Part shown: positions 12,046 through 25,900 of the stretch, in pieces | Layout of the letters: each line of letters starts with the position of its first letter | How positions within the stretch are numbered: the first letter of the stretch is position 1 | Assembly: GCF_945859705.1 (NCBI RefSeq) | Contig: NC_079136.1 | Span: 125,461,027-125,525,026, forward strand | DNA: 64,000 nucleotides | DNA from: Episyrphus balteatus | Lineage: Eukaryota; Arthropoda; Insecta; Diptera; Syrphidae | Direction of reading: 5' to 3' | The notes under the pieces: generated by a model | Told to the model about the DNA's origin: nothing | What the model saw: the letters and a program-made list of their open reading frames with translations, nothing else | The model's database searches: none | Program-made: the position numbers and the translations under genes

Positions 12046-14556
12046 CAGTGAGTTGCTAAATTAATATGGACAAGGACATTAATGATATTTTTTTTCTTGT
12101 TTTCATTGGAAACAAATTTACACTGATTTAAATTGAAAATAATAAAATATTCATAGAAAGTTTTCTTCGTGGAATTTGTCTAAAACAAAATTAACTCATT
12201 TACCTACAGATGTCAACCATTCTCCATAAAATTAATTTAATTTTCTTGAAATGAAAAAAAAAAAAAAAAAAAAAATTAGGTAGGTACATTCAACTTCTGA
12301 AAATTAGGGCTGTCCTCAGATATCGATTGGAAATGAAATATTCATAAAAAATCACAAGCGTAGAAATTACGGTATTGAAATCTACTTATCGCAGCTTTCT
12401 GTGGAATGTAATAATTGTGAAATTTTTACGAGAACGATTTTTTGTGAATATTTTTCATCTTAAAGTGAGTATAGGTACCTAATAGGTTCCATTAGAGTGA
12501 AAATTTAATATTCTTAGAATTTTTGAAAAATTAAATTAAAAAAAAAACTATATTTATATTTTTCATTAGATACATACACACAAGTTTGTATATTGAAATG
12601 TGAATATTCTTGTGGAACGCGTTAATTCTTTTTTTTTCAAATCTAAACAGTGGAACCATGGGGAATGGATTTTTTTTTTTAATGAAAGGTGAGCACAAGA
12701 GTATATATGAAATAAATTCAAAAAATAGATACGAGAGAAAAAATTAATACGTTCCACATTATCTAACTGGCATTTTATCACCATCATTATGCTCTCAACT
12801 GCTCATAGAAGATTATTATTCATGAGTCACAAATTTTACTACCCAGAAATAATAATTTTTATCAAAAAAACAAAACCGACTTCTATGGATAAAAACCGGG
12901 TTTTATGGTTTTTCTTATAAATTCTATAGCAAGAACTGAACGAAATTGAAAAGAGACCACACTGTAGCTTTCCAATACAAAAAGAATTATCAAAATTGGT
13001 TCACGCAGTCCAAAGTTATGAGGCAACAAACAAAATAAAAAAAAAAAAAATTAAAAAAAAATACAGAAAAATTAAAGTTGAATTGAGAAATGGTGTCAAA
13101 TATGGCCTAATAACAAATGGGATAGACCATATTACATATGTACATTGCGATTTCTTAACGAATTTAAACTCTTGTGAATTTTAGAAAAAGAAGAAGCTAT
13201 TGGACACAAAATTCAATGTAAGAACACTTCATAAAACTTAGGTACCAAAAAAATACAGCGAAAGTATAGAATGCAAAATACCTGTTTATCATAAACATCA
13301 TCATTTCTAAATCATCACGCTAAACATAATTTGGACGTGTTTTCTGTAAACAATTTTTTTTATTTGCTTCTGGGTTTAAGTTTGGGAAATACAGTAGTTG
13401 GCCAAATAACATACGTGGGCTGTGGGCCATATTTGACACACTAACGCTTAACTGGATTCTTTACTTTTTCTTTTCTAATTAAACTACTAGATTAATGGAA
13501 ACATAATTCCGACCTATCACAAGGTTTATGAACAATTTTTTTTTATCTAAAGGCCATGAAAAATAGTTAAACGTTTCTTCAGATTGTCAGAGTTTGGAAA
13601 TATATGTGGATTTTAATATGAAATCTATGAAAATTCTACAGCAGCTAAAGATATTATATTAAAATAAATTGAGATTGTGGAACCTATTTATTAAATTGAT
13701 TTCTAATTATGCTTCTAAAGCCAGCCACTTGATGTAAGTACACATCAAGATGCTCTGAAGATGTTTCAAGATGTCTCAATTTTTGTACTGTGAAATTATC
13801 AAGTGCTTTGAATGAAAATTGAATGCGTTCCACAATATATGTTGCTGTTGTTATAACAATAATATAATGGGCAATAGCTATAATGTAAACGGAACAAAAT
13901 TTTTAAAGCAGACTTCTTAAGAACGCATTATTCGAAATGTGGAATGTAATATATTTTTCTATTATTTCACTTGAACTTCGTGAAATTATTCCCTCGGGAA
14001 TACTGTGGACCTATTTATGCAAGTCATTACATGAGATGAATTTCCTATGATTTGTGTGTGGAAGGTATTTGTTTTTGTAAATTCTATTTTGAATTTTGTG
14101 TGTGATTTCAAAAATTCTTTCATTGTTTTTAGTGAAGTGAAAAATGAATACATTCCACAGCCAATTAAGGGATATTAAATCCACTTTTAATAAATTAGAT
14201 GTCAAGGAAAATTTTATTAATGAAGTATGAAAACGAATTTTTTTTATAAATAAAAAATAATTTAAATAATAAATTTATTGAAACTTACAATATGTGGAAC
14301 GTAAACAATGTTTACTAAATATACAAGGTTTCAAACTTATTAAACTTAAAAAATTTTAAAATAAGGATTGTATGCTATTGGGCTGTTGAGAGGATAACAA
14401 AGAAGTGCCGAAAGTTGAGGAAATGAAGTGAACTGAAAGAAATTTAGAAGTGATTGTGTTTGCTATTTTGAGAGATTTCTTTTTTCCAAAATTGATCTTA
14501 ATTTCAGTTAAAAAAAAAAAGTCTAATCAAGGTCCTATTAAACTTGCAACTCACTG
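12046..14556. mobile_element. Tc1/mariner-type non-autonomous element, 2.5 kb
   Basis: Ends CAGTGAGTTGC ... GCAACTCACTG inside TA ... TA (12044-12045, 14557-14558). The CAGT start and TA target fit Tc1/mariner; similarity goes on weakly for some 30 bases. No transposase frame is left. It carries about ten copies of the TGTGGAACGTA-type motif and, inside, an inverted pair GTGTCAAATATGGCC (13093) / GGCCATATTTGACAC (13424). Confidence 0.65.
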
Positions 14557-17386
14557 TAGAAAAACCTTCTCAAAAAATCTACTATACCATATCTTGAGCA
14601 ATGGTGATGTGCGTTGGTCCTAAATAAGCACATTTGATATTAATTAATTTCCACAATTAGCCAGGGTAAATATTTTACGAAAGTATATTTGCCAACAATA
14701 AATATTATCATGACAATTTTGATGGCACATTTTTTTTTTGTTTTTTGTTTTATATTTCTCCATCGTATTATAAAAGTATAGAGCTGGTTGAAAGGGTAGA
14801 GGAATAGGGATGTTGTTCTTCTAGCTTGTTGGGGACACTTCTGTGTAGGATTTTGAATATGTGTCTCCTCGACAAATAATATTTCTAGATTTTTTTTTTT
14901 CGTTATTATTTTTTTTTCCTTCTCGACTCTTCGTCGTCAGAGTGACGGGCTTTGGATGAATAGGTTTTTTTTCTTTATTTTTATTTGTCGTCCTTGGATT
15001 CGGATGGTGATGGTGGTGTATGACGATGATGAAGATGAAGATGATGACGATGCTGGGGCGCGTTTAACATTTCACACTGTTATCATCTAAAAAAAAAAAA
15101 ACAGGAAAATGAGAGAAGGCATTTAAGAATCTACTTGTGAGAGAATTTGCCATGCCTTTGGCACTTGGCAGTCAGTCCTTTTTTTGATTTATTGAATTTT
15201 ATAAGCCCGTTTTAGGGACTTTCTGTTCTCCATATCTTCGTATAAAACCAACACAGTCACAATGTCAATGGTAGAGGGTATATTTAAGAAGATGTATCTC
15301 TATAATGAGAGAAGAGTAAGAAGCAAACAAGAGACTATAAGTGTAAGGACACGTCTATGACAAGGACCAGGTAAACACTTGACAAAGTACCAAGACCAAA
15401 CTGAACCCAATTCACCATCATCATCAACATCATCATACCTTAACATCATTTTCTCATCTCTTTAAAGAGTAACTATAAGGTAAAAGTGGAACCTTTCGAG
15501 ACGCCAGGCAGCGAACGTCAAAAATGACTACAAACTATTACCTTCTATATATATAGGAATTAATAGTTGCGAAAAGGGTGCCCAAGAGGAGAAATATTGT
15601 CTTTTGATGTTCCTTGTTTGGCATCCTTTCTGCTTTCTCCCATCATCCACAAACATGCCCATCATATCGCATCGTTGTCGTCGTCATCATATCGGAGGAG
15701 GACTTTATGGAGGTTTTGAAAATTATGTGAAAGAGGGTTAATGTTGGTTGTCGAGTGATGCATTGCTTCGGCTTGTGTACCTACCTACCTATTTTGTATA
15801 ATATTGTATAATGGAACACTGCTGGTGCTCTTCTGCGCTCTGTGGAGAGTGTTCTTAATTTTATTATGAAGTTTTGTAGACATTGTATTTTGGTTCATTT
15901 TATAATAATTTTTTTTTGAGGATGAAGAGTTATGGTTGTGTACCTACTTCCAGATTGATGTCATTATGATAATTTTAAAATAAGGCTTTGTGGTATTTAA
16001 TTAAAGGGTTTATGCGCTCTTGTTTTATATAGTGAAGATAAATATTTTTGTAGTTGTTGTTATTTTTTGATAGAAGCAGAAGGCAAAATAACACGATTAG
16101 ATTATAGGTCGCGTCACTGGCATAAAAAGTTATTAATTTTTATGTGGGTTGTTGTAGTCAACGATTTTGAAGCTTAGAATTTACTAGGTAGAATTTCAGT
16201 AAAAATTAGTTATCAGAAGCTTAAATCTTTAAAATAAAATTTAATGCTTCTGTGAAAATTCTTCCCGAGTTGGACAAATATTTGAACTTTGAAACACAAG
16301 GTAGTCTGAAAATTTGAAGATGACATTTTTGTCGAGATATTATGGATATTATCTAAGTGAGTGGGCGCCCCCTTTTTTAAATTATTATTAAAAAAAAAAA
16401 TATTTAAGGTTATTCTCGATTTGTTCCGGATAGTTCCAAATTTCTTTTGATTTTTTTTTTATGAAAATATAGTGAATTCAGACGTTTTTGATCATCCGCC
16501 CCATTTCTCAAATTTGAGTGTTTTAGAGTTGTTCCTAACAATAATTCTAATTTTTGGAACTCTAAACTTTTTAAGGTCTCAAGAATTTTTATTGGAAGGA
16601 AAACGTTATCTCATTTTCAATCAAAAATCTTGAAAAACAAATTTTTGAAAAAATTTGGAACTGGATTTTTTTCTTATAGGTACTAAATATTCTTCTTTAA
16701 GATTTTTTCATTATCATTGTATAAATAATTGTTAAGGAGATAGATATGTAAATAAAGAAAATACGCACGCAAAATGTTATCAAAGGATGTTATAGCAATA
16801 AATATATCCTTTGGATAAGTTGTTGCCAGAAAACATCATTTTCAAAATATTGAAAATTTTCAAAAAAAAAAAAACAAAAAAATTACAGATAACATCCAAT
16901 ATCTGTATCAAATGAAAGATTTTTTTTTTTAAGGAGAATGTGTTCAAAATTTATTTATTTATGTTTTTTTTTGATATAATTGACAAGATGGTGGAAAAAA
17001 ACACATTACATTAAACACTTCATATGAGTGTAGGTAAAAGAAAAAAAAAGTGTCATAGGCCAGTATTTTGGACATAGACAAAAAATATATGTTTCAAGTT
17101 GATATTACCTACATTTGGTTCACAACGGAGTATACTTACTTTTTTTTTGCAAACAAATCAAAGACCATTGAATAATTTTATTTATAGAAGTGACACCGAA
17201 AAATAAAAAACCGCTATGAATGAGAATTGGCGCCACAGTGGCCTTACAGAATTATGTATTCGATAGTAAAAAAAAATCCATAAATAGGACTTTTTGGTTA
17301 CTAAGTAACCGAAACTATAATACAAAAAATTATTTGTTTGTATTTGTTTAGTTATGTGTTAGATTTTTTGGATTTGTTTATTAGTG
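14557..17386. other. Non-coding sequence, moderately complex
   Basis: No gene or clear element seen. Simple GAT/GAAGAT-rich stretch at 15001-15055 and an ATC-rich one near 15415-15440. Confidence 0.5.
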
Positions 17387-18895
17387 GAGTAACTAAAGCT
17401 CAAAAATTTGCAATATTAGGGAACCCGGCCGAACAGCTTAGATTTTGATGATCTTTTTTTTCAAACGTCGGTAATTAAAAATGCTTTAAAGTCTATAGAT
17501 TAAAAATTGCCGGTGTTGCCGTTTTGATTTTTTAAATTTAATTGAAGATTTTTGTGAACAAAAACAAATTTTTTTCAAAAATTTTTCTTATATTTCATAA
17601 ATTAATTGATGCCAAAAGATTGTCTAGGAAATTCAAGGAAAAAAAATATATGGCAGTGAGGGACAATCTTCCATAGTTCAAGCGATAGATGCAATTTTCT
17701 TATTAATTGACTTCAAACACAAAAAAAAATATTTGAACACAACGGCAACACCTACAATATTCAAATAAACATTTTTTAAAAGCTAGAAGCTTAGTCATAT
17801 ATGTAAAATTAAAATTAAGTTAATTAAATGAACGGCTTTTGAAAGAATGGTAATTGAACTCAGATTTTTGAAAAAAAAAATGATTGAAAAAATTTTAACA
17901 TGTCGTTTTTTAAACTTGGTCGTAATATAAAATGCATTTATTTTCAAATTTTTTTGGCCGCATTTATTATGATTTAAAATTATAAAAGGAAATGTCAATA
18001 TGTATTACGGTTTATGAAAAAAAATAAAAAGTATTTCATTTTCGAAGAACTTTTTTTAATAAAAGTTTTGAAAAAAAAATGTAACTTATTTTTTTTTTAA
18101 AAGTTCAACATCTAAACATAAAATTATTTTTTATTCATTTAATAACCCTTACTGTTAAAAGTTAAATAGCAAAAATTTAAAGTTCCTATTTACCACAGTC
18201 TTTGAGAAAATTAATTATTTCAATGCAAACATTCAGTTTTAATAAAAAAAAACCATTGAAATTGCAGTAATTTTTCATTTTTTTTTTTTCAAAAGTGTGA
18301 TATATTTTACCTTTTTTGCTTCGAAAATCAACTGATAATATTTATGGCCAAACATTTTTTTAAATAAATTCATATTTTATTAGAAAAAGTTTGGAAAAAA
18401 GTCATTTTAAATTTTTCTAATAACATTTTTTTTTTTAATTCTGAGTTTGAGGACCATTTTTTCAAAAAGTCTTGATTAAATTTAGTGGATTTTAATTTAA
18501 GAGATATGAATGAGCTTCTGGCTTTTTAAAAATGTATTTTAAAACGTTGTAGGTGTTGCCGTTGTTTTCAAAATATTTTTTTTGTGTTTGATGTCAGAAT
18601 GTTAGAAAATTGCATTTATCGCTTAAACGATGGAAGATTGTCCCTTACTGCCTTTTATATATTTTCCTTAAATTACCTAGAGAATCTTTTGTTATCATTT
18701 GTTTTATGAAATTAAAGCAAAAAAAAATGGTTTTGTTAAAAAAAAAATTTATTTTAATTTTAAAAAACAATACGGCAACACCGGCAATTTTTAATCTATA
18801 GACTTTAAAGTATTTTTAAATACCTACGTTTAAAAAAAAATCGTCAAAATCAGAGCTGTTCGGCCGGGTTCCCTAATAATTTGTTTTAGTTACTC
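17387..18895. mobile_element. Older foldback element, 1.5 kb
   Basis: Two arms of about 700 bases face each other. Outer pairs: GAGTAACTAAA with TTTAGTTACTC, and TAGGGAACCCGGCCGAACAG (17416) with its complement near 18857-18876. Inner pairs include ACAACGGCAACACCTACA (17739) and GTAGGTGTTGCCGTTGT (18549). The arms have many differences, so it is old. No transposase. Confidence 0.8.
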
Positions 18896-19865
18896 TATTA
18901 TTATTTGTTTGTTTTTTTTTTTTTTGTAATATTTTGAAAATAAACAGAATTAAAGAAGCTGAAGAATTTTAATATGTTTTATTCTTATTTCAAAGATTTT
19001 TTTTTTCTAATTTTAGTTATAAATACTGGCGACAACGAAGATTAAGTTTTTGTTAAGTTATTGAGTACAAGTGTTAGTAAAAATCGATTTGTGTGTGTTG
19101 CCACCTAAACCAAATATATGTAATTTACATTGTTTGCATGTTTTTCAGGTTCACTGTGGCGTATACGTGCTATTTTTTTGTATTTATTTATACATTGGAC
19201 TTTTTTTTTAATTTGAGGGTTTTAAGGTAAAATTGACTTCTTTTTCGGATTCAATACGACACAAAATACCTAATTAAAAATAGTAAATTCCGGTCAACTC
19301 TTATTTTGTGTGGCCCGTTGTAATTATTGTAAAAAGAGTAAGTTCAATTTTTTTTTGTATATACACTTTTTTGAATATACTAAAAGCAAAAATACAGTTC
19401 ACCAAAAAAAGTGCCACTGCAAAAACAAAAATGGATTGTTTGAAAAAAGAAAAAAAAATGAATATAATGTCAACATGATACTCGTACTTTAAACTTCTCC
19501 TTCTTCTCATATCTTTATTTGAAGACGCACTTTTTTGGCGTATTTATGAATGATTTGGAGAATGCAAAAAAAAAAACTGACGTAATGATTGACGGAGAGG
19601 CCTTAACATAGTCCTGAAATGGTTTAATATTTTTCATTTTATATTACCCTAAAACTATGTTTGCTTGATAAAACTTATTTCAGAAAAATCTTTTTTAAAT
19701 CTACTAGATAGTAAAAGTCTACAAAAACTAATCGAAAATAGTGCTCTGAGGTCAAACAAAAATAAAACACTTTTATTGATATTCCTTTTTGACCACTTGG
19801 TCCTTAACTTCAATTTACTAAATGTTTGATTGTTTTTTGTTTTTCTTTTCTTTTTTTTTTTACAG
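18896..19865. other. End of the 5' UTR intron
   Basis: No gene seen. The last 30 bases are the pyrimidine tract of the exon 1 acceptor. Branch point not placed. Confidence 0.5.
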
Positions 19866-19941
19866 AATAAACCATGATTCTCCGAACATGCAGATAAAAA
19901 TTATGGACCGAAAAACTTCCGTCTGGACAGCAATCCTATTG
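19866..19941 (+). CDS. nolo: Exon 1 in window: 5' UTR end, start codon, first half of signal peptide
   Basis: A long pyrimidine tract ending in TTTACAG precedes 19866, and the donor TTG|GTAAGT follows 19941. The acceptor shows that at least one 5' UTR exon lies upstream. In-frame ATGs are at 19888 and 19903, both with A at -3; the second also has G at +4. The frame ends on a whole codon (phase 0) and joins exon 2 at TTA. The joined start has basic residues (MDRK), a hydrophobic core WTAILLLTIFL and a small-residue end GSIA, which is a typical signal peptide of 24 residues from 19903 or 29 from 19888. I favour 19903 slightly, because 19888 overlaps a short upstream frame. Too short to identify alone; the call depends on the phase match and the completed signal peptide. 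Confidence 0.78.
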
Positions 19942-22900
19942 GTAAGTCACAAAAATATCACAAAAAAAAAACTAACTAACTAAATTGCAAACAAAAAATA
20001 AACCACCACCACCAACAATAGAAGAGTAGATACAATCTACCTATAACATTTATACATGGACTGTGTATTTAAAACAACAATGAATTCGTTATAAAACAAC
20101 AACAAAAATACCAACAACAAAAAAAAAAAGACTAACAAAAGTTTTTTTTTTCCTTCGGGGCTGGGGGATATTTTTCGTTGTTGGGAGGGAATAAAACAAT
20201 AACAACAACAAAATATATATAAAATTCATCTCATGGCATTAGTAGTTGTTGGTTGGTTGGCATGGTTTTTGGTAAAATAACACCTTAGGGCTTTTATACA
20301 GCTGACTATATTATAGTTTACTCTCCCCGAAAAGTTGCAACTTTGTGTATTTACCCAAAATGTCCTAACTTACTACATACATACATAAAAAATATATACC
20401 AACAACATACAAAATTAATTACTTCGTCTGTGGGTACCTATAGGTGTTTTTTTGTAAGTCACCAAAAATCCAACAAAAAAAAAAAATGTCCTGCATCCTG
20501 GATATAATACAAAATAGAGCTCATTGCACTGTAAAAAATGTTGAACAAAAAAATAACCATGATTACCGTGAAACTTTTTTATGTTAAAAAATTGTAAACT
20601 TCTGCTGGATGTCACATTCGGTTCATGTTAAAGTCAAACTTAAAGTTAATCCTGAAATATTGACATCTCTACCCCCAAGTATATGCAATAGTTTTTTTTA
20701 TTGTCATACAGAAGAATGGTAATTTTGGGGAAACTCTGGGTAGTTAAACCATTTCACCTTTTTGTATTCATTTCTCGAGCGCACAAAGCAATTTCACGAT
20801 ACCTATATTCATTGACGCAGCCTCTCATAGGAACATATCGAAGCTGTGGAATAAAAGAGGACTCGACAAAAAAAAAAAAAAAAAAGGTGAGAGGTGGTGA
20901 ATCAATCAATTCACTTACATTCTCATCAATTTTTAATGTGAAAGCTTTTATGGCAATTGAATGGACTATCACATTTGCAACTGTTTTTCCTCTGTTAGCC
21001 AAAGGTACAGAATATCAAATATAACCCAAACGGATATTTCGTCCTTTTTGCTCCTGCCTACTTCGTCTCACTTGTCTCTTGCTGTGCATCCATTAGTTTG
21101 GATTTTTTTTCTATTACCCAGAATATAGTCACCATTACCATTCTTGTGTCGCGTCTATGTCTGCAGAGTATTTTTGGAAAAAAAAAAAAAAAACGGTCCT
21201 TTACTATTTTTATAATGTCGAAACGTTTTAGCCTATCAAAGAGCAGCCATAGTGATAGTAAATGTCCATCAAACAATTTAAAGATTTTTCACACAGACAG
21301 CTCGACAAAGGGATATCTATTTTTTTTTTTTTTTGGTAACTGAACCAATGAATGTGGATTGTGGTAGGAAAGAAGATGTGAAGGGGGGGGGGGGTGGGTT
21401 GACTATTTTTTTTATTTGTTTCCGTCCTGGCACTCTATTCTGATGACGAAGGACTCTTTATATTCGCTTACTCATAGTATATAACTATGAAGTGACAGAA
21501 GTACCTACTAAGTAATAGAGTAATTCCATCAAATGATGCAGTTAAGCATAGACGGATGCAGGTTTTATTTTGAGGAGGGGGAGATAAATAAAATTGAACT
21601 GATTTTCGAAAACAAAATTTGTATAAAGAAAAAAGTCTTTTGGCAGGTAGGTACTAAAGACGATGCTAGAGTTCTTCAAACTAGTAGCCCCCCCCCCCCC
21701 CCCCAAAAAAAATATTTAACTTTAATTTTGAGACTATTCAGAAGTGGTATTTGTTTTGAATGTTAAACAAATTTTACTATAAGATCTTTTTGCCCCTCCC
21801 CCCTCATATTGATACACCCCTACCCACCAAACCCCTTCTCCATCGACGTACAGGGGAAAGAATTTCTTTTTTTAAGACAGGGCAGTAGCTTAAGCTCAAT
21901 ATGAAAATAATTATTGATGGAAATCACTGTGCATGGAATTGAATAAATACACCTACCCCCCCCCCCCCCCCCCCCCTCCATTCAAAGACTGGACCTTTTT
22001 AAGCTAAAAGGCATTAATGTATCACAAAATGATGGCATTTTAATAATTTAAGTACAAAATTCTAGACAGTTATCTTGTCACTAAATTCTTTTCTTTTTTT
22101 TTTTAAGAGCCAGAATATTAACCAAAAAACAATCCACCCTCCCCCTTCTCAAAATTAAACTGATCTTTCTGAAATATTGCAAAATGATGTATATATTTCA
22201 AAAACTAAAAACTGTTCAAAATCGAAAAAAAATGAAGGAAAGGACACCTTTTGATATTTTGTGGAGGGGGGAGTGGGGGGGGGATGATGGTGATATGCCT
22301 AGTCTTTAATTTAATTGAAAAATAAATAGACTTTGTTTTATTTTTATCCTGAAATTTAAAATAACTGTGTTTAAGATTGCATTAAGTTCATTTATTGCAT
22401 CGCCCCCTCCTCAAATCATCGTCCCTGCAATTCAATCCATTTTCATGTCTAGGCGCATTAAAAAGTCACTTTTTTTCGAAGGATTTTTGGTTGCACAGTA
22501 GCAGAATTTCCTAACAAGGAATAATCGGAGAGTAAAAAAAAAAAGGACTCTACTACTCCCGTCGTCATGTCAAATCTTTTTGCTGTTATATTCTATCTGT
22601 TTTCTGCTTTAGGCCAAATGGATCAATGTGGCAATGCAAAAGAAATAAAAAAAAAAAGGAACAAAATGAAGCACACTCATATAAACGAGCTTCACAGAGT
22701 GGCGACAAAAGTGGGCATTTTCAATTTGTCATTCGATTTGAGTGGACAAGAGAGACACACAGTTTGGAGTAAAATTTAACAACAAGAAAAAAAAATAATC
22801 CTTGTAGTCTCATAAAATCCACTTGCATACTTTTATACCTCCTCTCGTTCTACAGTATCGTCATTTACCTATACACTTTCCTTCCATATATACAGTATCT

Positions 22901-25900
22901 GCCAAATAAAAAAAGGAACATTTCAACAGACTGCCAGTGGCGGATAGCAGAAGCAACATACAGCAGCAACAGTAGCTGGGCAGTTTCACTGTGAATAATG
23001 CATACTACGAACTCAGTCGAGTGGATTAACAATCCGAATAAAATGTATATGTACGCCGGCCAGGCAGGTCCTTTGAGTGGACATTGGTCTCATCTGGTGG
23101 ATACGACAACGACAGAGAGAGAGAGAGAGGATACTCCACCATCACACACATACACACACAGGGTGTCACTGGACAGAATGATTTTATATGCGGGGTAAAT
23201 GCTGTTAGCAATAAAACGGCAATAATAGGTCAGAGATTGGAGTTTAGTAAAAAAAAGGACGAGAGAATTTAGTTTCATATTTCTAAAAGGATGTTTTGTG
23301 CTTTAAATATATGTTAGCTGTTGGTGTTTTTAAATTATATATAATTCATCAAAAATTTGTTGATTTTCAATTGAAAAATACTTAATGAGCTATTTTAGAG
23401 GTTTTGTGTTGCATGAAAATCGTTCGTTACTAATTTCAAATATTAAATTCCATTAAGAGCCAATTTTTCAATCTTCTAATAAACAGTCAGTTAACTGTTC
23501 GAAGAATAAAGTTATTAGACTCATAAACAATCAGATAAAAACATTGAATTTTTCAATCAAGAATAATTCATTCTACAGAATAACAAAAAAAAAATTGTCA
23601 AATTCAAAAATATTTAAAATTAAACGTCATTTTTATTCATGATTGTTTTTGTTTTCTTGTTTTCCACTGTATTTTTTTCAAAATTCTTTCAAAACAGCTT
23701 TGACAACTGACACAATATTTTTATTGAGATTATTCCTTAGAATAATTTTATTCGTCTCTGAAAGAAGCAGATAGATTTATTCTTAGGAATAAGCTATATC
23801 TGCCTGTTGAAAAATTGATTTTTTCTCTATCCTTAGGAATAAGTACTAACTGATTGTTTAACTGACTATTGAAAAATTGGCCCTAAATGAAATTCTTTTG
23901 TTTTTGTTTAACACATATTTTTAAATATATTTATTTGTGTGAAAAATCAATTTCATTAACTTGTTTAACTAATAAACATGACAGGGACCATTTAGAGTAT
24001 ATTTGGTATTTAGTTTGGTAATTGAGTTAAAAAAAATTCATAATTCAAATAGCTTTAACTTAAAGTGTTTGGTGCACACGTGCCTAAGCAATAATTCCTT
24101 TTCTTATTGTCACTATCCAATTAAATTTGCAAGGACAGTACAAAAGTCTCGAGCAAATTGAATGACTTGTCAATAATTTTTAACTTTTTGTGATCAAAAA
24201 TAATACTGCAAGTTTTTGAACCAACCATAAATCTCTAAAGGATTTTTGTGCGATGATTGCGAATCTGAAAATTTTTCAAAAAAATTTCTAATAATTTTTT
24301 TTTCGGAAGAATATTTTTTTTTTCTTGTGATTTTTTGTGATAATTTCAAATTTGATGAGATTTTCAAAAAAAAAAAATATCTCTTTTCGATACAAATTCG
24401 TGCTAATCGAATTTGGTTTTTCTTAAAAAAAATTTTTTTTTTTTTTACAAAAACAAAATTTCAAAATAACAGAGCACGGGTTTGAAAGGAAAATAAAAAC
24501 AAATTCTTTTTTTTATTGGGAGACCTAGGAAAATGCTTTTGAAAAGTCGAAAAAGTCCAAGCAGTTAATTATTCAGTTAATTATTCAAGACAATTTTACG
24601 ATTTTTTTTTTTAAGTATTAAAAAAAAAAAATATTTCTAGAGCACTTTAACCCGATTCAGGTTGGTCTACTAGCTCTTCTTAAATCTTTTTTTCTCACAT
24701 TTATATATTTTTTTTTAAATATTGGAAATAGTAATAGAAAATGTTGGTGCTAAACACCAATAAGATTCTAGATTGTGATTAAAAATACCAAAAATATTAT
24801 GTCCACTTTCCAATTTTGTTTGTTACAACATCACGATTTTTTTTTAACAAAAACTAGGGTCATTCCATTAAGAGAGACATCACGTTTTTTGAAATATGGC
24901 TATTTTCTGAATTCCTGTGGGCCAGTTCTATTCCCTTTCAAAATTCTTAAAAAAAAAAAATTAAAAAAAAAGGTTACACATACACCACAGTGACCGCGAA
25001 ACATTTATTTTTTTATATGATCAATTGCAATTTTTTAAATGAGGTACACCAAGAAAAATACAATATATATTTAATATATCTAGGTATAATAAACACAAAC
25101 AATTATGATGAAATATTATTTCCAAAGTAATATTGAGCAAACTGCTCCCTATAATTATAATCTCATTGAAACAAACCTCTGAAGAAAATTTAAATATTTT
25201 TTGTAGTTCAACCTTCCAGCTTAAATTAAAATAAGCAATTAGTGCGATGAAAAATTATTATTTTTATTTCGAATATTTATGGACGTTCTTTTAAATAACA
25301 ATTAATTTTATTTTTAAATTAAAGACTTTACTCTAAATTGGCCATGGCTATGAAAACTACAATATCAATCAATCACTCAAAATCAGATCACTTTACTTAT
25401 GATTTATTTTAAAGAATCATTTTTATTTGTTAAGAAATTATTATTAAAATAAATATATCTTCTTATTGATCTTTTTAAGCAATTTAAAATAATTTATAAT
25501 ATAGAAAACTTTAAGAAGATTTAACAGATAATAATCTTTTCAGAAAAATTCTTATTAGAAATAAAAAGAAAATGAAGCTAAATAATTATTTACATCACAT
25601 TTTTTTGACGATCTTCAAAAATCTTATGAAAATTTCTGACCAATGAATTTTATTCAAACTATAAAATTTATTGGTCAGAATTTTTAGTATGTAATTATTT
25701 GATGATTAATATTTTCATTCCAATGGCGTACCAATTTTGATACTTAAACTCTTAACTATTTTTCAATTTAGTCTAAAATTAAGTAAAAAATTATTGACGC
25801 GATCGAATATTTCGGAATTCATATTTGTGTAGGGTAAATTAGGGCATTATGGCATACCTAAGCACAAACTCAAATAACTTTACTACGGACTACAATTTTT

